From: Meinhardsimonia xiamenensis
GTDB lineage: Bacteria; Pseudomonadota; Alphaproteobacteria; Rhodobacterales; Rhodobacteraceae
Assembly: GCF_900102905.1 (NCBI RefSeq)
Contig: NZ_FNFV01000001.1
Location: 689,501-753,500 of the forward strand
Direction: 5' to 3'
DNA: 64,000 nucleotides
Positions within the stretch are counted from its first letter, which is position 1, and every line of letters starts with the position of its first letter. Below, in pieces: positions 1 through 9,029 of the stretch. Under the pieces are notes generated by a model. That model was not told the origin of the DNA and did not search any database. It saw only the letters and a list, made by a program, of their open reading frames with translations. The position numbers were made by a program, and so were the translations under genes.

Positions 1-956
1 GCATCATGGCTGGCCACCAGCCCCTCGAGCCCCTGGCGCAGGAGCCCCGCCTTGCGGTTCACCTCGGCAAGGAAGGCCGGATCGGCGATGATCTCGGTCA
101 CCTTCAGCCCCACGGCGCAGGCCAGCGGATTGCCGCCATAGGTGGAGCCATGGGTGCCCGCGGTCATGCCCGCCGCCGCCCGCTCGGTGGCGAGAACCGC
201 GCCCAGCGGGAAGCCGCCGCCGATGCCCTTGGCCACCATCATGATGTCGGGCGTCACTCCGGCCCATTCATGCGCGAAGAGCCGGCCCGTCCGGCCCATG
301 CCGCATTGCACCTCGTCGAAGATCAGGAGCGTGCCGGTTTCGTCGCAGATCTCGCGCAACTCCCGCAGCAAGGCGTCGGGCGCGGGGCGGATGCCGCCCT
401 CGCCCTGAATGGGTTCGATGAGAATCGCCGCCGTGCGCTCGCTCAGCGCCGCCCGCACCGCCTCGATGTCGGCGAAGGGCACATGGACGAAGCCGGGCAG
501 GAGCGGGGCAAAGCCGCGAGTGAGCTTCTCACCGCCTGCGGACGAGATCGCAGCGATGGAGCGGCCATGAAAGGCGCCCTCGAAGGCGATGATCTCGTGG
601 CGCTCGGGCTGGCCTGCCTCGAAGAAGTGCCGCCGCGCCATCTTCACCGCCAGCTCCAGCGCCTCGGTGCCGGAATTGGTGAAGAAAACGGTGTCGGCAA
701 AGGTCTCGGCGACCAGCCGTTCGGCCAGCGCCTCCTGCTGCGGGATGCGGTAGAGGTTGGAGACATGCCACAGCTTCTGCGCCTGCTCGGTGAGCGCGGC
801 GACGAGTGCCGGGTGGGCGTGGCCCAGCGCATTCACGGCAATGCCCGCGCCGAGGTCGAGATATCGGCTGCCGTCCTCCGCCGTCAGCCAGGAGCCTTCG
901 CCCCGGACGAAGGTGACAGGCGCGCGATTGTATGTGGGAAGAACGGCAGGGATCAT
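1..956 (-). CDS. argD: Acetylornithine aminotransferase ArgD (3' end cut by window edge)
   Basis: PLP-dependent class III aminotransferase that makes N-acetylornithine in arginine synthesis (or acts as succinyldiaminopimelate aminotransferase). The product begins [14 protein letters not shown], typical of ArgD. It shows the conserved [13 protein letters not shown]-like block (here [11 protein letters not shown]), [13 protein letters not shown] with the cofactor-binding Asp, and the Schiff-base lysine in [12 protein letters not shown]. About 318 codons are present and the C-terminal quarter lies outside the window. The ATG at 956-954 gives the expected family N-terminus. In Rhodobacteraceae argD is usually followed by argF and lies beside gcrA, which fits the neighbourhood here. 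Specificity within the acetylornithine/succinylornithine family is inferred. Confidence 0.93.
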   Translation of the reverse strand, partial: MIPAVLPTYNRAPVTFVRGEGSWLTAEDGSRYLDLGAGIAVNALGHAHPALVAALTEQAQKLWHVSNLYRIPQQEALAERLVAETFADTVFFTNSGTEALELAVKMARRHFFEAGQPERHEIIAFEGAFHGRSIAAISSAGGEKLTRGFAPLLPGFVHVPFADIEAVRAALSERTAAILIEPIQGEGGIRPAPDALLRELREICDETGTLLIFDEVQCGMGRTGRLFAHEWAGVTPDIMMVAKGIGGGFPLGAVLATERAAAGMTAGTHGSTYGGNPLACAVGLKVTEIIADPAFLAEVNRKAGLLRQGLEGLVASHD

Positions 957-1267
957 GGCCGCAGAATCCTTGTTGAAGTTCAGAGAGGTGCACGAGGCGG
1001 AGCCGCGTGTCAACGAGATGGGAGAAGGCAGGACCAAGGGCGGGCGCACCGCCCGCGGGGCGCGTCAGGCGCGACGTCGGCGTCGCAACGGAGAAAGGGC
1101 GCTCGGCTTGGTCATGCGCGCCCCCTAGCGCGGCGGCGCGATCTTGTCCAGCCCCGGAATCTTCTGCGGGCGGGTCGAATTCGGTCGCATTTTCTGCCGC
1201 TTTTCCCAAATCTTGTCACATTTGCCGGCCATTGTTTCCGCGAGGCAGACAATCGAGCAGGTGGGAC
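957..1267. other. Intergenic region between divergent argD and GSCFA gene
   Basis: About 310 bases between divergent genes, presumably holding promoters for both. I see no convincing -10/-35 pair, repeat or structured RNA. Open frames crossing it lack recognisable products and run into genes on the other strand. The stretch 1195-1240 is less GC-rich than its surroundings and is the likeliest promoter area for the GSCFA gene. Confidence 0.5.
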
Positions 1268-2482
1268 ATGACAGGCAAGCATCGCGGAGAGCAGGATCAT
1301 CTGGTGACGGACGATGCCACGGGGATGCGGCAGCTGGTGTTTCAGCGCACCACGAAGGACTCGCGCGAGCACCGCACCTGGTTTCGCGGCGAGAGCACCA
1401 ATTTCAACCCGAAGGCCGCGCAGATGGTCGGCGTTGATGCCGTGCGCAAGCATGTCCTGCACGGCTGGGCGCCGGAGAAGCCGCTGATCACCCCTTCCAC
1501 CCAGATCACCGCCTTCGGTTCCTGTTTCGCCGCGAACATCTCGCGCTGGCTGAGCGCGCGCAACTACAACGTGCTCAACAGCCGCGAGGAGGCGAAGGCG
1601 GCCTATGTGGTGAGCATGGGCGAGGGGATGGTCAATTCCTTCGTCATCCGCCAGCAGTTCGAATGGGCGTGGGAAAACAAGGTCTTCGAGCAGCCGCTCT
1701 GGCACGGCTACAACGCCGAGGAATACGGCTATGACGAGGCTGTGCGCCTCGAGACGAAGCGCATCTTCGACGAGACGGACGTGTTCATCCTCACCTTCGG
1801 GCTGTCGGAGGTGTGGTATGACGAGCCCACCGGCAACGTCTTCTGGCGCACGATCCCGAAGGATGTCTACGACCCGTCGCGCCACAAGTTCCGCGTCTCC
1901 TCGGTGGAGGAGAACCGCGAGAACATGCTGGCGATCTACGAGCTCATCCGCAAGCACCGGCCGGAGGCGAAGATCATCTTCACGCTCTCGCCGATCCCGC
2001 TCATCGCCACCTTCCGCGATGTCTCCTGCCTGACCGCCAATTCGGTGTCGAAATCGGTGCTGCGCGTGGCCATCGACGAGGTGATGCGGGCCAAACGCGA
2101 CGAGGGCTGTCTCTACTACTGGCCGTCCTACGAGATCATCACCGATGTCTTCCGCCTGCCCTACCGGGCCGACCGGCGGCACCCCGTGCCGCAGACGCTC
2201 GATTTCATCATGACCCTCTTCGAGCATGTCTGGTGCGAGGGCAGGGAGGAAACGCGCCCCTCGCTGACCGAGGCCTGGGTGCGTGCGCAGGCTGCCGCTG
2301 GAAACCTGCCGCGTGATCTGCTGCGCATCGTCAACCACCGCAAGCTCGCCGGGATCGATCGCTATCTTGCCCGCGAGCGCCTCTCCCGCGATCCGGAGGA
2401 GGATGCCGAAATCCGCGCCCTTCTCGAGCGGTTGCGCGACGAATGGCTGGAAGGGATGGCCGTCAGGCTCGCCGCCGAATAG
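1268..2482 (+). CDS. GSCFA domain protein
   Basis: A 404-residue protein of the GSCFA family (PF08885), a family related to SGNH/GDSL-like esterases whose biochemical role is poorly known. The signature AFGSCFAAN lies near residues 81-89, followed by a long conserved domain with FILTFGLSEVWYD and a distal YWPSYEII block. I chose the ATG at 1268, preceded by a purine-rich GCAGGTGGGAC. The open frame extends further upstream but that part has no family similarity. There is no signal peptide or membrane segment. The gene stands alone between divergent argD and co-oriented gcrA. Possible roles include modifying polysaccharide or acting on an acyl ester, but this is inference from the fold only. 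Confidence 0.85.
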   Translation: MTGKHRGEQDHLVTDDATGMRQLVFQRTTKDSREHRTWFRGESTNFNPKAAQMVGVDAVRKHVLHGWAPEKPLITPSTQITAFGSCFAANISRWLSARNYNVLNSREEAKAAYVVSMGEGMVNSFVIRQQFEWAWENKVFEQPLWHGYNAEEYGYDEAVRLETKRIFDETDVFILTFGLSEVWYDEPTGNVFWRTIPKDVYDPSRHKFRVSSVEENRENMLAIYELIRKHRPEAKIIFTLSPIPLIATFRDVSCLTANSVSKSVLRVAIDEVMRAKRDEGCLYYWPSYEIITDVFRLPYRADRRHPVPQTLDFIMTLFEHVWCEGREETRPSLTEAWVRAQAAAGNLPRDLLRIVNHRKLAGIDRYLARERLSRDPEEDAEIRALLERLRDEWLEGMAVRLAAE

Positions 2483-2500
2483 GACTTGCGCCGGGCTCAC

Positions 2501-2528
2501 TTGTATCCGCGGTGGCGAAGACTAAGAT
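2501..2528 (+). promoter_or_regulatory. Possible sigma70-type promoter for gcrA
   Basis: TTGTAT at 2501-2506 and TAAGAT at 2523-2528 with a 16-base spacer, about 95 bases before the gcrA start. Both boxes are imperfect, so this is a weak candidate. No other better pair is visible in the 142-base gap. Confidence 0.25.
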
Positions 2529-2624
2529 AGTACGCCGTCGCAGCGCGGCGGCGGCATCGCGCCGCTGCCGCATGCCCGACACGCGCTGCGTCTCGGGTGC
2601 AGAAATTCAACAGGAGCCTCACGC

Positions 2625-3215
2625 ATGTCCTGGACCGAGGAACGGGTGGAACTGCTCAAGAAGATGTGGGCGGAGGGCGCCAGCGCCAGCCAGATCGCCA
2701 AGGAGCTCGGCGGTGTGACGCGCAATGCCGTGATCGGCAAGGTCCACCGCCTTGGCCTTTCGAACCGCAACGCGGGCGCGCCCGCGCAGGGTCCTGCCGC
2801 CGCCAACAAGGTGGAGGCACCGGCGACCGAGCCGGTCAGTGCGGCACAGCCCGAGGAAGTCGCGGAAGCCGCCGAGGAAAAGCCGGCGCAGCCGCAAGCC
2901 GAGGCCGCCGTGTCGCAGCAGCCGCAGCCCCAACTGCGCAAGATCATTCCGGCAGGCCAACCCCTGCCGCCGCAGCCTTCGGCCAACGAGATCGACCCCG
3001 AGGCACTTGCCCGGGTGCGGAAGGTGGAGAGCAAGGCGCTCCGGCTCAGCCTCATGGAGCTGACCGAGCGCACCTGCAAATGGCCGGTCGGTGACCCGGC
3101 AACGGATGACTTCTGGTTCTGCGGTCTTCCGGTGCAACATGGCAAGCCCTATTGCGAGGCCCATGTCGCGCTCGCCTATCAACCCATGAGCGCGCGCCGC
3201 GACCGCCGCCGCTGA
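2625..3215 (+). CDS. gcrA: GcrA cell cycle regulator
   Basis: GcrA is the alphaproteobacterial transcription factor that works with sigma70-RNA polymerase at promoters often carrying methylated GANTC sites. This 196-residue protein has the diagnostic N-terminus MSWTEERVELLKKMW followed by a helix-turn-helix region ending VHRLGLSNR (residues 1-48). It then has a low-complexity Ala/Pro/Glu/Gln linker (about 49-120) and a C-terminal domain with TCKWPVGDP, FWFCGLP and PYCEAHV, whose Cys/His residues are typical of the family. A good ribosome site, AGGAG, lies 8 bases before the ATG. The gene is convergent with the AsmA-like gene. Confidence 0.97.
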   Translation: MSWTEERVELLKKMWAEGASASQIAKELGGVTRNAVIGKVHRLGLSNRNAGAPAQGPAAANKVEAPATEPVSAAQPEEVAEAAEEKPAQPQAEAAVSQQPQPQLRKIIPAGQPLPPQPSANEIDPEALARVRKVESKALRLSLMELTERTCKWPVGDPATDDFWFCGLPVQHGKPYCEAHVALAYQPMSARRDRRR

Positions 3216-3222
3216 GCGAGGT

Positions 3223-3247
3223 GCCGGGCAGCAGGCGCCTGCCCGGC
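3223..3247. terminator. GC-rich hairpin between convergent gcrA and AsmA-like gene
   Basis: Perfect 9-bp inverted repeat GCCGGGCAG/CTGCCCGGC with a 7-base loop, 8 bases after the gcrA stop. There is no T-run on either side, so it may end transcription only weakly or protect 3' ends. Its position between two convergent genes supports a terminator role. Confidence 0.5.
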
Positions 3248-3320
3248 CGCGAGCCGCGGCGTGGCGCCGGGCACGGGTGTACGGCCAGCCGGTGCGGCCA
3301 GCTGCCGCGGGCGATTTCGC

Positions 3321-5342
3321 CTAACGTCCGCCAAGAAGATCGTTCAGCAGATTGCGCCCGCCTCGCTCAAGCTCCTCGCGGAGGATGTCCTGGGGTGTGC
3401 GGGGCGCGGCTGGCGCCCCTTGCTCGGGCGCGGCCTGAGGCGAACCGGCTGCAGAGCCTCCGTTGGCCCCGCCGATGACCTCCTCCAGCTTCTTCGTCAC
3501 CTCTTCACGCAACCGCTCGCGGCCCGCGTCGATCTCCCGCTCGAAGGTCTGGCGGATCGCGGCCTCGAGGTCCGGCCTGATCTGCGGCGCTGACCACGGG
3601 CCGCGGATGATGACCGGAAAGACCACCTCGCGCCCGACGCTTTCCTTCGGCAGGCGCGGCGTCACGCGGTAGTCGATGGTCCGGTTGCCCAGGTCGATCT
3701 GCCCCGCGCCGGTGGCCTCGAGGGCGGGCATGTCGATGAACAGATCGTCGTTGCGCGCCACGCCGCCTGCGATATCGAAGGTCGCTGCGAGACTGTCGAA
3801 GATGGTCGATCCGCCGCGCACGCCCTCGTTGAGGAAGAGCCGCGCAAGAGCGAGGCCGAAGATCTCGCCGTCGCGCACCGAGAGCGCCGCGCTGCCCTCG
3901 AGCGAGCGCATGATCGCATCGACGCTTGTGCCGACGCCAAGCACGTCGATCTCGGCCTGTCCGGTGCCCGCGAGCCGATCGAAGCCCGCGAAGGCCCGAA
4001 GCATCTCGTACATGTCCACTTCCGTGGCCGAGGCGGTGGCGCGGACGGAGAAGCCGCGCCGCGCATTGGCCACGAAACGGCCGGAAAGCTGGCCGCCGAA
4101 GCCCCGCGCGCGGGTCACATCGGCGACGGCCCGGGCGTTGTCGATGGTCAGGCGCAGGGCCAGATCGGAAAGGCGGACCGGTTCGGCGACGACTTCGGCG
4201 GCAGTGAAGGCGATGTCCGCGTCGACCAGCGCGAGCGGCGAGGCGTCGATCGGGGTTGTCGGCCAGCCTTCGGCCGCTGTCACGTCCGCGCGCGCGCCCC
4301 CCGCGCCGCTGCCGCCGCTGCCGCCGACCGGCGGCAGGACAAGCTGCGAGGCGTTGACCTGCCCGGTGATGCGGGGCTTTCCGGCGAAGGCCGCGGCGAG
4401 ATTGCCCGACAGCCGCGTGCCCTCGAGATCGGCGGCGATGTCGTCGAGGCGCAGCGCGCCTTCCGGAGAAAGATCAAACCGCGCCTCGAGCCAACCCCTG
4501 CGCCCCAGGCCTGCGGGAAGGTCGACGCCGGCCAGCCCGAAGGCGGCCAGGAACCTTCCGGTATCGGCGATGTCGGCCCGCACCCGCCCTCGGGCCGCGC
4601 CTTCCAGGCGCGCGTCGCCCTCGAGCGTCAGGCGGGATCCCGCGGCCTCGATCGCGGCGCTAAAGGGCGATGGGGCGCCGTCCAGAAACGCCTGGGTCCG
4701 GCCCAGCTCGCCGACAAGGCGGATGGGCTCGCCGCCGCGTCTCCAGCGGATGTCGAAATGGGTGGCGCCGGAGAAATCGGGCGCCTGAACCTCGATATCG
4801 ATGTCCGTGAAGGCAATGTCGCCGCCGCCCTTGCGGTCAATGAACCGGATCGCGGCATCGGTGAGCGACAGCCGCTGCAGCGAGATGCGGCGGGTGGGGC
4901 GCGCGGTGCCCGTCTCCGCCGGCTCCGAAGGTCTGGCCGCCGACGGGGAATCGGCCCGGCTGAACACGTCCCAGTTGATGGCACCGTCCGGGCCCGTCTC
5001 CACCAGCAGGCGGGGATGAACGGCGGTGATCTCGCCGATCTCGATATCGCCCCGCATGAGCGGCAGAAGCTCCACGCCGACGACCAGCCCGTCGGCCTCG
5101 AGCATCGGGGCGCCCTCGCCCCAGTCGGCATTGGCGATGAGCACGCGCCCGGTGCGAAAACCGATCTGCGGCCAGAGCGAGGGGCGCACTTCTCCCTCGA
5201 TCGTGACATCGCGCCCGGTCACCGCCTCGATGCGCGCCTCCAGGAACCGTGCAAGGCCGCTGCTGGGCACAAGAAACAGCCCGGCAAGGAAAATCGCCCC
5301 TGCCACCACCAGGGCCAGAAGAACGCGTCCGATCCAGCGCAT
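3321..5342 (-). CDS. AsmA family protein
   Basis: A 673-residue AsmA-family protein (COG2982). A single N-terminal membrane anchor (about residues 5-27) is followed by the typical AsmA start, with SRFLEARIEAVTGRDVTIEG-like wording and RPSLWPQIGF. The rest is a long beta-rich periplasmic region ending in an AsmA_2-like block with GRSTIF-type repeats (here GGSTIFDSLAATFDIAGG). AsmA proteins belong to the bridge-like group thought to affect phospholipid or outer-membrane homeostasis. The tail is rich in Ala/Gly/Pro. The start is the ATG at 5342, matching the membrane anchor. The gene is divergent from rimO and convergent with gcrA. Family assignment is secure; exact role is not. Confidence 0.9.
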   Translation of the reverse strand: MRWIGRVLLALVVAGAIFLAGLFLVPSSGLARFLEARIEAVTGRDVTIEGEVRPSLWPQIGFRTGRVLIANADWGEGAPMLEADGLVVGVELLPLMRGDIEIGEITAVHPRLLVETGPDGAINWDVFSRADSPSAARPSEPAETGTARPTRRISLQRLSLTDAAIRFIDRKGGGDIAFTDIDIEVQAPDFSGATHFDIRWRRGGEPIRLVGELGRTQAFLDGAPSPFSAAIEAAGSRLTLEGDARLEGAARGRVRADIADTGRFLAAFGLAGVDLPAGLGRRGWLEARFDLSPEGALRLDDIAADLEGTRLSGNLAAAFAGKPRITGQVNASQLVLPPVGGSGGSGAGGARADVTAAEGWPTTPIDASPLALVDADIAFTAAEVVAEPVRLSDLALRLTIDNARAVADVTRARGFGGQLSGRFVANARRGFSVRATASATEVDMYEMLRAFAGFDRLAGTGQAEIDVLGVGTSVDAIMRSLEGSAALSVRDGEIFGLALARLFLNEGVRGGSTIFDSLAATFDIAGGVARNDDLFIDMPALEATGAGQIDLGNRTIDYRVTPRLPKESVGREVVFPVIIRGPWSAPQIRPDLEAAIRQTFEREIDAGRERLREEVTKKLEEVIGGANGGSAAGSPQAAPEQGAPAAPRTPQDILREELERGGRNLLNDLLGGR

Positions 5343-5450
5343 GGGCCTTCCCCCGATGAGACTGACGGCTGTGCTCCTACTTCGGTTGCGCGGGGCGAAA
5401 TTGCAAGGCGGCCTTCCTGATCGCCCCCGCTTGCGCTAAATGCCCCGCAC

Positions 5451-6812
5451 ATGACCAACCCGCCCGATCTTCGCCCCGACATCGCCCGCGCCGCGCTGCC
5501 CGAAACCCGCCGCAAGGGCCAGCCGACCATCGGCATGGTCTCGCTCGGCTGCCCCAAGGCGCTTGTTGATTCCGAGCGCATCCTCACCCGGCTCAGGGCC
5601 GAGGGCTACGGCATCTCGCCCGACTACGCCGGCGCCGATGCGGTGATCGTCAACACCTGCGGCTTTCTCGACTCGGCCAAGGCCGAGAGCCTCGAGGCAA
5701 TCGGCGAGGCGCTGAAGGAGAACGGCCGGGTGATCGTCACCGGCTGTCTTGGCGCCGAGCCCGAATTCATCACCGGCGCGCACCCCCGCGTGCTCGCCGT
5801 GACCGGGCCGCACCAGTACGAGACGGTGCTCGACGCGGTGCATGCCGCCGTGCCGCCCGCGCCCGACCCCTTCATCGACCTGCTGCCGCCCACGGGCGTG
5901 AAGCTCACCCCGCGCCACTACAGCTATCTGAAGATCTCGGAAGGCTGCAATCACGCCTGCCGTTTCTGCATCATCCCCTCCATGCGCGGGAAGCTGCAGA
6001 GCCGCCCTGCCGCGGCGGTGCTGCGGGAGGCCGGAAGGCTCGTCGAGGCCGGCGTCCGCGAGCTTCTCGTCATCAGTCAGGACACCTCCGCCTACGGCAC
6101 CGACTGGAAGGACCGGCCCGACAAGGCGCCGATCATCAGCCTCGCGCGCGATCTCGGCCGGCTCGGCGCCTGGGTGCGGCTGCACTACGTCTACCCCTAT
6201 CCTTTCGTGAGCGAGCTTGTGCCGCTGATGGCCGAGGGGCTTGTGCTGCCCTATCTCGACGTGCCGTTCCAGCACGCCCACCCCGACACGCTGCGCCGCA
6301 TGGCCCGACCGGCGGCGGCGGAGAAGACGCTCGAGCGCATTGCCGAGTGGCGCGCGATCTGCCCCGATATCGCTATCCGCTCCACCTTCATCGTGGGCTT
6401 TCCGGGGGAGACGGAGGAGGAGTTCGAAACCCTGCTCGACTGGCTTGATGAGGCGCAGCTCGACCGGGTGGGATGCTTCAAATACGAAAACGTCGCGGGC
6501 GCACGGTCCAACGAGTTGCCCGATCACGTTCCCGAAGAGGTGAAGGAGGAGCGCTGGCACCGCTTCATGGAACGCGCGCAGGCGATCTCGGCGGCGAAGC
6601 TCGCGGCGAAGGTCGGCCGGCGGATACAAGTGATCGTCGATGAGGTCGATGCAGAAGGCGCCACCTGCCGAACCACGGCCGACGCCCCGGAGATAGACGG
6701 CAATCTCTTCATCGACGAGGGCTTCGAGACACTCTCCCCCGGCGACATCGTCGAGGTGGAGGTCGACGAGGCGGGCGAATACGATCTCTGGGGGCGTCTC
6801 GTGAGCCGCTGA
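5451..6812 (+). CDS. rimO: Ribosomal protein uS12 methylthiotransferase RimO
   Basis: Radical SAM methylthiotransferase that adds a methylthio group to the conserved Asp of ribosomal protein S12. The 453-residue product has an N-terminal MTTase domain with [12 protein letters not shown] and VNTCGF cysteines. The radical SAM motif CNHACRFC follows (cysteines near 166, 170 and 173). A C-terminal TRAM domain starts near [11 protein letters not shown]. The order and the wording VSLGCPKA point to RimO and not to the tRNA enzyme MiaB. The ATG at 5451 leaves a short N-terminal extension. Its start lies about 110 bases from the divergent AsmA-like gene, so that gap must hold both promoters. Confidence 0.96.
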   Translation: MTNPPDLRPDIARAALPETRRKGQPTIGMVSLGCPKALVDSERILTRLRAEGYGISPDYAGADAVIVNTCGFLDSAKAESLEAIGEALKENGRVIVTGCLGAEPEFITGAHPRVLAVTGPHQYETVLDAVHAAVPPAPDPFIDLLPPTGVKLTPRHYSYLKISEGCNHACRFCIIPSMRGKLQSRPAAAVLREAGRLVEAGVRELLVISQDTSAYGTDWKDRPDKAPIISLARDLGRLGAWVRLHYVYPYPFVSELVPLMAEGLVLPYLDVPFQHAHPDTLRRMARPAAAEKTLERIAEWRAICPDIAIRSTFIVGFPGETEEEFETLLDWLDEAQLDRVGCFKYENVAGARSNELPDHVPEEVKEERWHRFMERAQAISAAKLAAKVGRRIQVIVDEVDAEGATCRTTADAPEIDGNLFIDEGFETLSPGDIVEVEVDEAGEYDLWGRLVSR

Positions 6813-6854
6813 AGGGCTTTGCGAAATCGGCGGACGCGGTTAGGCTCCCTTGCC

Positions 6855-7172
6855 ATGACACGTGTGGTCGAGCTTCACGTCACCTGTCCCGACGAGGACA
6901 CCGCCGCTTCGCTTGCGCGCGCGGCTCTCAAGGCGCGGCTTGCGGCCTGCGCCAACATCTCCGGCCCGGTGCGCAGCCTGTTTCACTGGCAGGGGAGGAT
7001 CGAGGAGGAGGGAGAGGTCGTCCTCGCACTCAAGACGCGGCGCGGCTGCGTTGCCGACCTTGTGGAGCTGATCCGCACCCGCCACCCCTACGACCTGCCG
7101 GCGATTACATGGACGGGAGTGGAGGCCGAGCCGGACACCGCCGCCTGGATCCGCGACGAGACCGGGGGGTGA
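6855..7172 (+). CDS. cutA: Divalent-cation tolerance protein CutA
   Basis: A 105-residue CutA1-family protein, a small trimeric PII-like fold first linked to copper tolerance in Escherichia coli. Conserved blocks are AACANISGPVRS, the WQGRIEEEGEV strand and RTRHPYDLPAI. I chose the ATG at 6855 since it gives the usual CutA length; an upstream in-frame start at 6819 would add twelve unrelated residues. It follows rimO by about 40 bases on the same strand and may share its transcript. The true ligand of CutA is not settled. Confidence 0.93.
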   Translation: MTRVVELHVTCPDEDTAASLARAALKARLAACANISGPVRSLFHWQGRIEEEGEVVLALKTRRGCVADLVELIRTRHPYDLPAITWTGVEAEPDTAAWIRDETGG

Positions 7173-7178
7173 GCATCG

Positions 7179-7433
7179 TCAGCGCCCGCCCAGCACGCCG
7201 AATTCCTCGGCGTTGAGGCACCAGCCGGGGGCGTGCTCCGCCGCATTCCGCGCCACCAGCCACAGGATGCAGTCACCGGCGCGCGTGCAGACCCTGCACC
7301 GCGCGGCCAGCCGCGCCCGCACCCGGTCATCGAGCGGCGCGGTCGCAATGCCCAGCCGGTCGGCCATGCCGAGCATCAGGCTTGGCGTGCGCCGCTCACG
7401 CGCGCGCAGGTTGCCGGGGGGCGGCAGGCTCAT
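7179..7433 (-). CDS. DUF6455 family protein (second of a tandem pair)
   Basis: An 84-residue protein resembling DUF6455 small cysteine-containing proteins common in Rhodobacterales. The region GMADRLGI is followed by RCRVCTRAGDCILWLV, then APGWCLNAEEFGVL. This reproduces the family's spaced cysteine pattern and the WCxNAxxF ending. The start ATG at 7433-7431 overlaps the upstream stop by an ATGA junction, so the two genes are translationally coupled. An upstream in-frame start would enter the other gene's coding sequence. Function is unknown. The gene is convergent with cutA, with six bases between stops. Confidence 0.75.
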   Translation of the reverse strand: MSLPPPGNLRARERRTPSLMLGMADRLGIATAPLDDRVRARLAARCRVCTRAGDCILWLVARNAAEHAPGWCLNAEEFGVLGGR

Positions 7434-7744
7434 CGCGGGCATCCCGGGAGTTCCAGCAGCATCTCGAAGATGTCGGCGAGGGGGCAGAACGCGGGCGCGG
7501 CCTGCGCGTTCCGGGGGGGCGCGCCAACAAAGGCCATGCACTCGGCCAGTTCCGGGCAGCGCGCGCAGCTTGTTATCAGCCGCCGGCTCCGCTCCTCGTC
7601 GAGACATCCCGCGAGCCGCGCGCGGACAAGGTCAACGCCGAGGGTGCGCGCCATCGCCTGCGCCTGCCACACGCCGCCTCTTGCGGCCGCAGCCCTTGCG
7701 GCCGAGTGCCCGGAAATGCCGCCGTCGCGCCCGATGCCGCCCAT
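7430..7744 (-). CDS. DUF6455 family protein (first of a tandem pair)
   Basis: A 104-residue protein with the DUF6455 layout: MARTLGVDL, then SCARCPELAECMAFV, then APAFCPLADIFEML. Four cysteines are placed as in the family and could bind a metal, though no function is known. I prefer the ATG at 7744, preceded by AAAGGG. A GTG at 7789 would add fifteen residues without an evident ribosome site. Together with the next gene it forms a tandem duplicate with diverged sequence. The N-terminal 25 residues are Gly/Ala-rich and not conserved in appearance. Confidence 0.72.
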   Translation of the reverse strand: MGGIGRDGGISGHSAARAAAARGGVWQAQAMARTLGVDLVRARLAGCLDEERSRRLITSCARCPELAECMAFVGAPPRNAQAAPAFCPLADIFEMLLELPGCPR

Positions 7745-7828
7745 GCCGCCGCCCTTTCGCTCTTCATGACCTGACCCGAAGCCTGTCACGAATCGCCCGG
7801 CGCGGCCTTGATCGGCGTCAAGTCGCGC

Positions 7829-8539
7829 TCAGCCGCCAACGCCGGCCACGGCCTGCCGCACCACGGCGATGCGCGCAGCATTCGGCGGATGCGTGCCGAG
7901 GAAGCGGTTGCCGGGGTCGGGAATGCGGGTGAAGTACTCGGCGCCGCGGATGGGGTCGTATCCCGCGGCAAGCGCGATGCGGGCGCCAAGCGCGTCGGCC
8001 TCGAGCTCGTAGGCCTTGGAGTAGCTGCGCGCGCGCACTTCCGCGGCCACCCGCTGCATGCGCCTGACCGTGGCGATGTCGGCGCCGGTGAGCTGGCCCA
8101 GAACCCCGGCGATCAGCGCGCCTTCCGCCGCCCGGGTCTGCGCACGCGCAATGTGACCGAGAATGTAATGCGCCGCCTCATGGCCCATGATGAAGGCGAG
8201 TTCGTCCTGATTGCGTGCCTCGGCGATCAGCGAGATTGTGAAGATGACGAGGGGCGTTCCGTCCTTCGCGATGGTGTGAAAGGCGTTGGGCGGCAGGCCG
8301 TGCCGGGCGTCAACCACGATCTCGATGTCGCAGTTGCGGGCCGGCGCGGTTTCGCGGCACAGGCGCTCGGCCACCGGCTCGACGCGCTCCACCACCGCAA
8401 CGAAGTTCGCCGCGGCAACGTCGGGGGGCGGCAACGCGCTCTCGGGCGCGGCCGGGGGCGACGGCGGGCCAGGCTCGGGCAGTGGCGCGCAGGCGGCGGC
8501 AAATGCAGCGAGAAGGAGTGCGGCAACAAGGCGGGTCAT
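7829..8539 (-). CDS. M48 family metalloprotease, lipoprotein
   Basis: A 236-residue zinc metallopeptidase of family M48. The signal sequence MTRLVAALLLAAFAAAC ends in a lipobox with Cys17, so the protein is probably anchored in the periplasm. A Pro-rich linker follows. The zinc motif HEAAH is at 120-124 with a nearby GHI, and the third ligand is the first Glu of YELEADALG. The sequence ends with the usual HPP-containing block (GTHPPNAARI). The start at 8539 is chosen since it begins the signal peptide; an in-frame start at 8620 would bury it. Members such as BepA, LoiP and YcaL act in outer-membrane quality control; the substrate here is unknown. Confidence 0.9.
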   Translation of the reverse strand: MTRLVAALLLAAFAAACAPLPEPGPPSPPAAPESALPPPDVAAANFVAVVERVEPVAERLCRETAPARNCDIEIVVDARHGLPPNAFHTIAKDGTPLVIFTISLIAEARNQDELAFIMGHEAAHYILGHIARAQTRAAEGALIAGVLGQLTGADIATVRRMQRVAAEVRARSYSKAYELEADALGARIALAAGYDPIRGAEYFTRIPDPGNRFLGTHPPNAARIAVVRQAVAGVGG

Positions 8540-8648
8540 CGAGGTCTCCGGCAGGCAAGGTTTCGGTGACCATAGCGCCCGCTCAGGCCGGGCGCCATCG
8601 CGCGCAACGGCGCTGGGCAATCTCTCCCACAGGCGCTAGTCTCTGCGC

Positions 8649-8918
8649 ATGTTCAGCATCGAGCATGATTTCGACGCGACAGTCATCACCCTCATCGACG
8701 AGGGACGACCGGCATCGGGCAAGGGCCCGTCGCATCTGCAGGAGGATGTGGTCATTCACGCCTTCGATGACTGCGTGACCATCGAACAGTACGACCCGGT
8801 CAGCGACAGCGTGCAGAAGATCACCCTCTCGGAGTCTCAGCTTCGCGATCTTGCCGCGGCGCTGAACCTTCCGGAGGGCGTCTATCGTCTGCGCGGCGGG
8901 ACGCGCCCGCGCGGCTGA
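8649..8918 (+). CDS. Small conserved hypothetical protein
   Basis: An 89-residue acidic cytoplasmic protein beginning MFSIEHDFDATVITLIDEG. It has no membrane segment or recognised motif. The codon pattern is ordinary for the window, with GC-rich third positions, and the protein looks folded, with mixed beta strands and a helix near SESQLRDLAAALNLP. This supports a real gene over a chance frame. It is divergent from the M48 gene and convergent with the DUF167 gene. I do not recognise a family. Confidence 0.7.
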   Translation: MFSIEHDFDATVITLIDEGRPASGKGPSHLQEDVVIHAFDDCVTIEQYDPVSDSVQKITLSESQLRDLAAALNLPEGVYRLRGGTRPRG

Positions 8919-8966
8919 GCGGGATTGCCACAGGCGCTCCGGACAGCGCCGGGACTCGGCCGGTTG

Positions 8967-9000
8967 CATCATCCTGGCAGAAATACCCCCGCCGGAGGCA
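8967..9000 (-). repeat. Dispersed repeat, copy 1
   Basis: This 34-base element is nearly identical to 60621-60655. Read on the minus strand it begins TGCCTCCGGCGGGGGTATTT and ends CCAGGATGATG. It starts 30 bases after the stop of the minus-strand DUF167 gene, just as the second copy lies 20 bases after the stop of pheT. The shared placement suggests a 3'-end element. This copy lacks the full GGGGG/CCCCC stem seen in copy 2. Confidence 0.75.
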
Positions 9001-9029
9001 CAGCCCGAAGGGCCAGCTCAACGGCTTGT

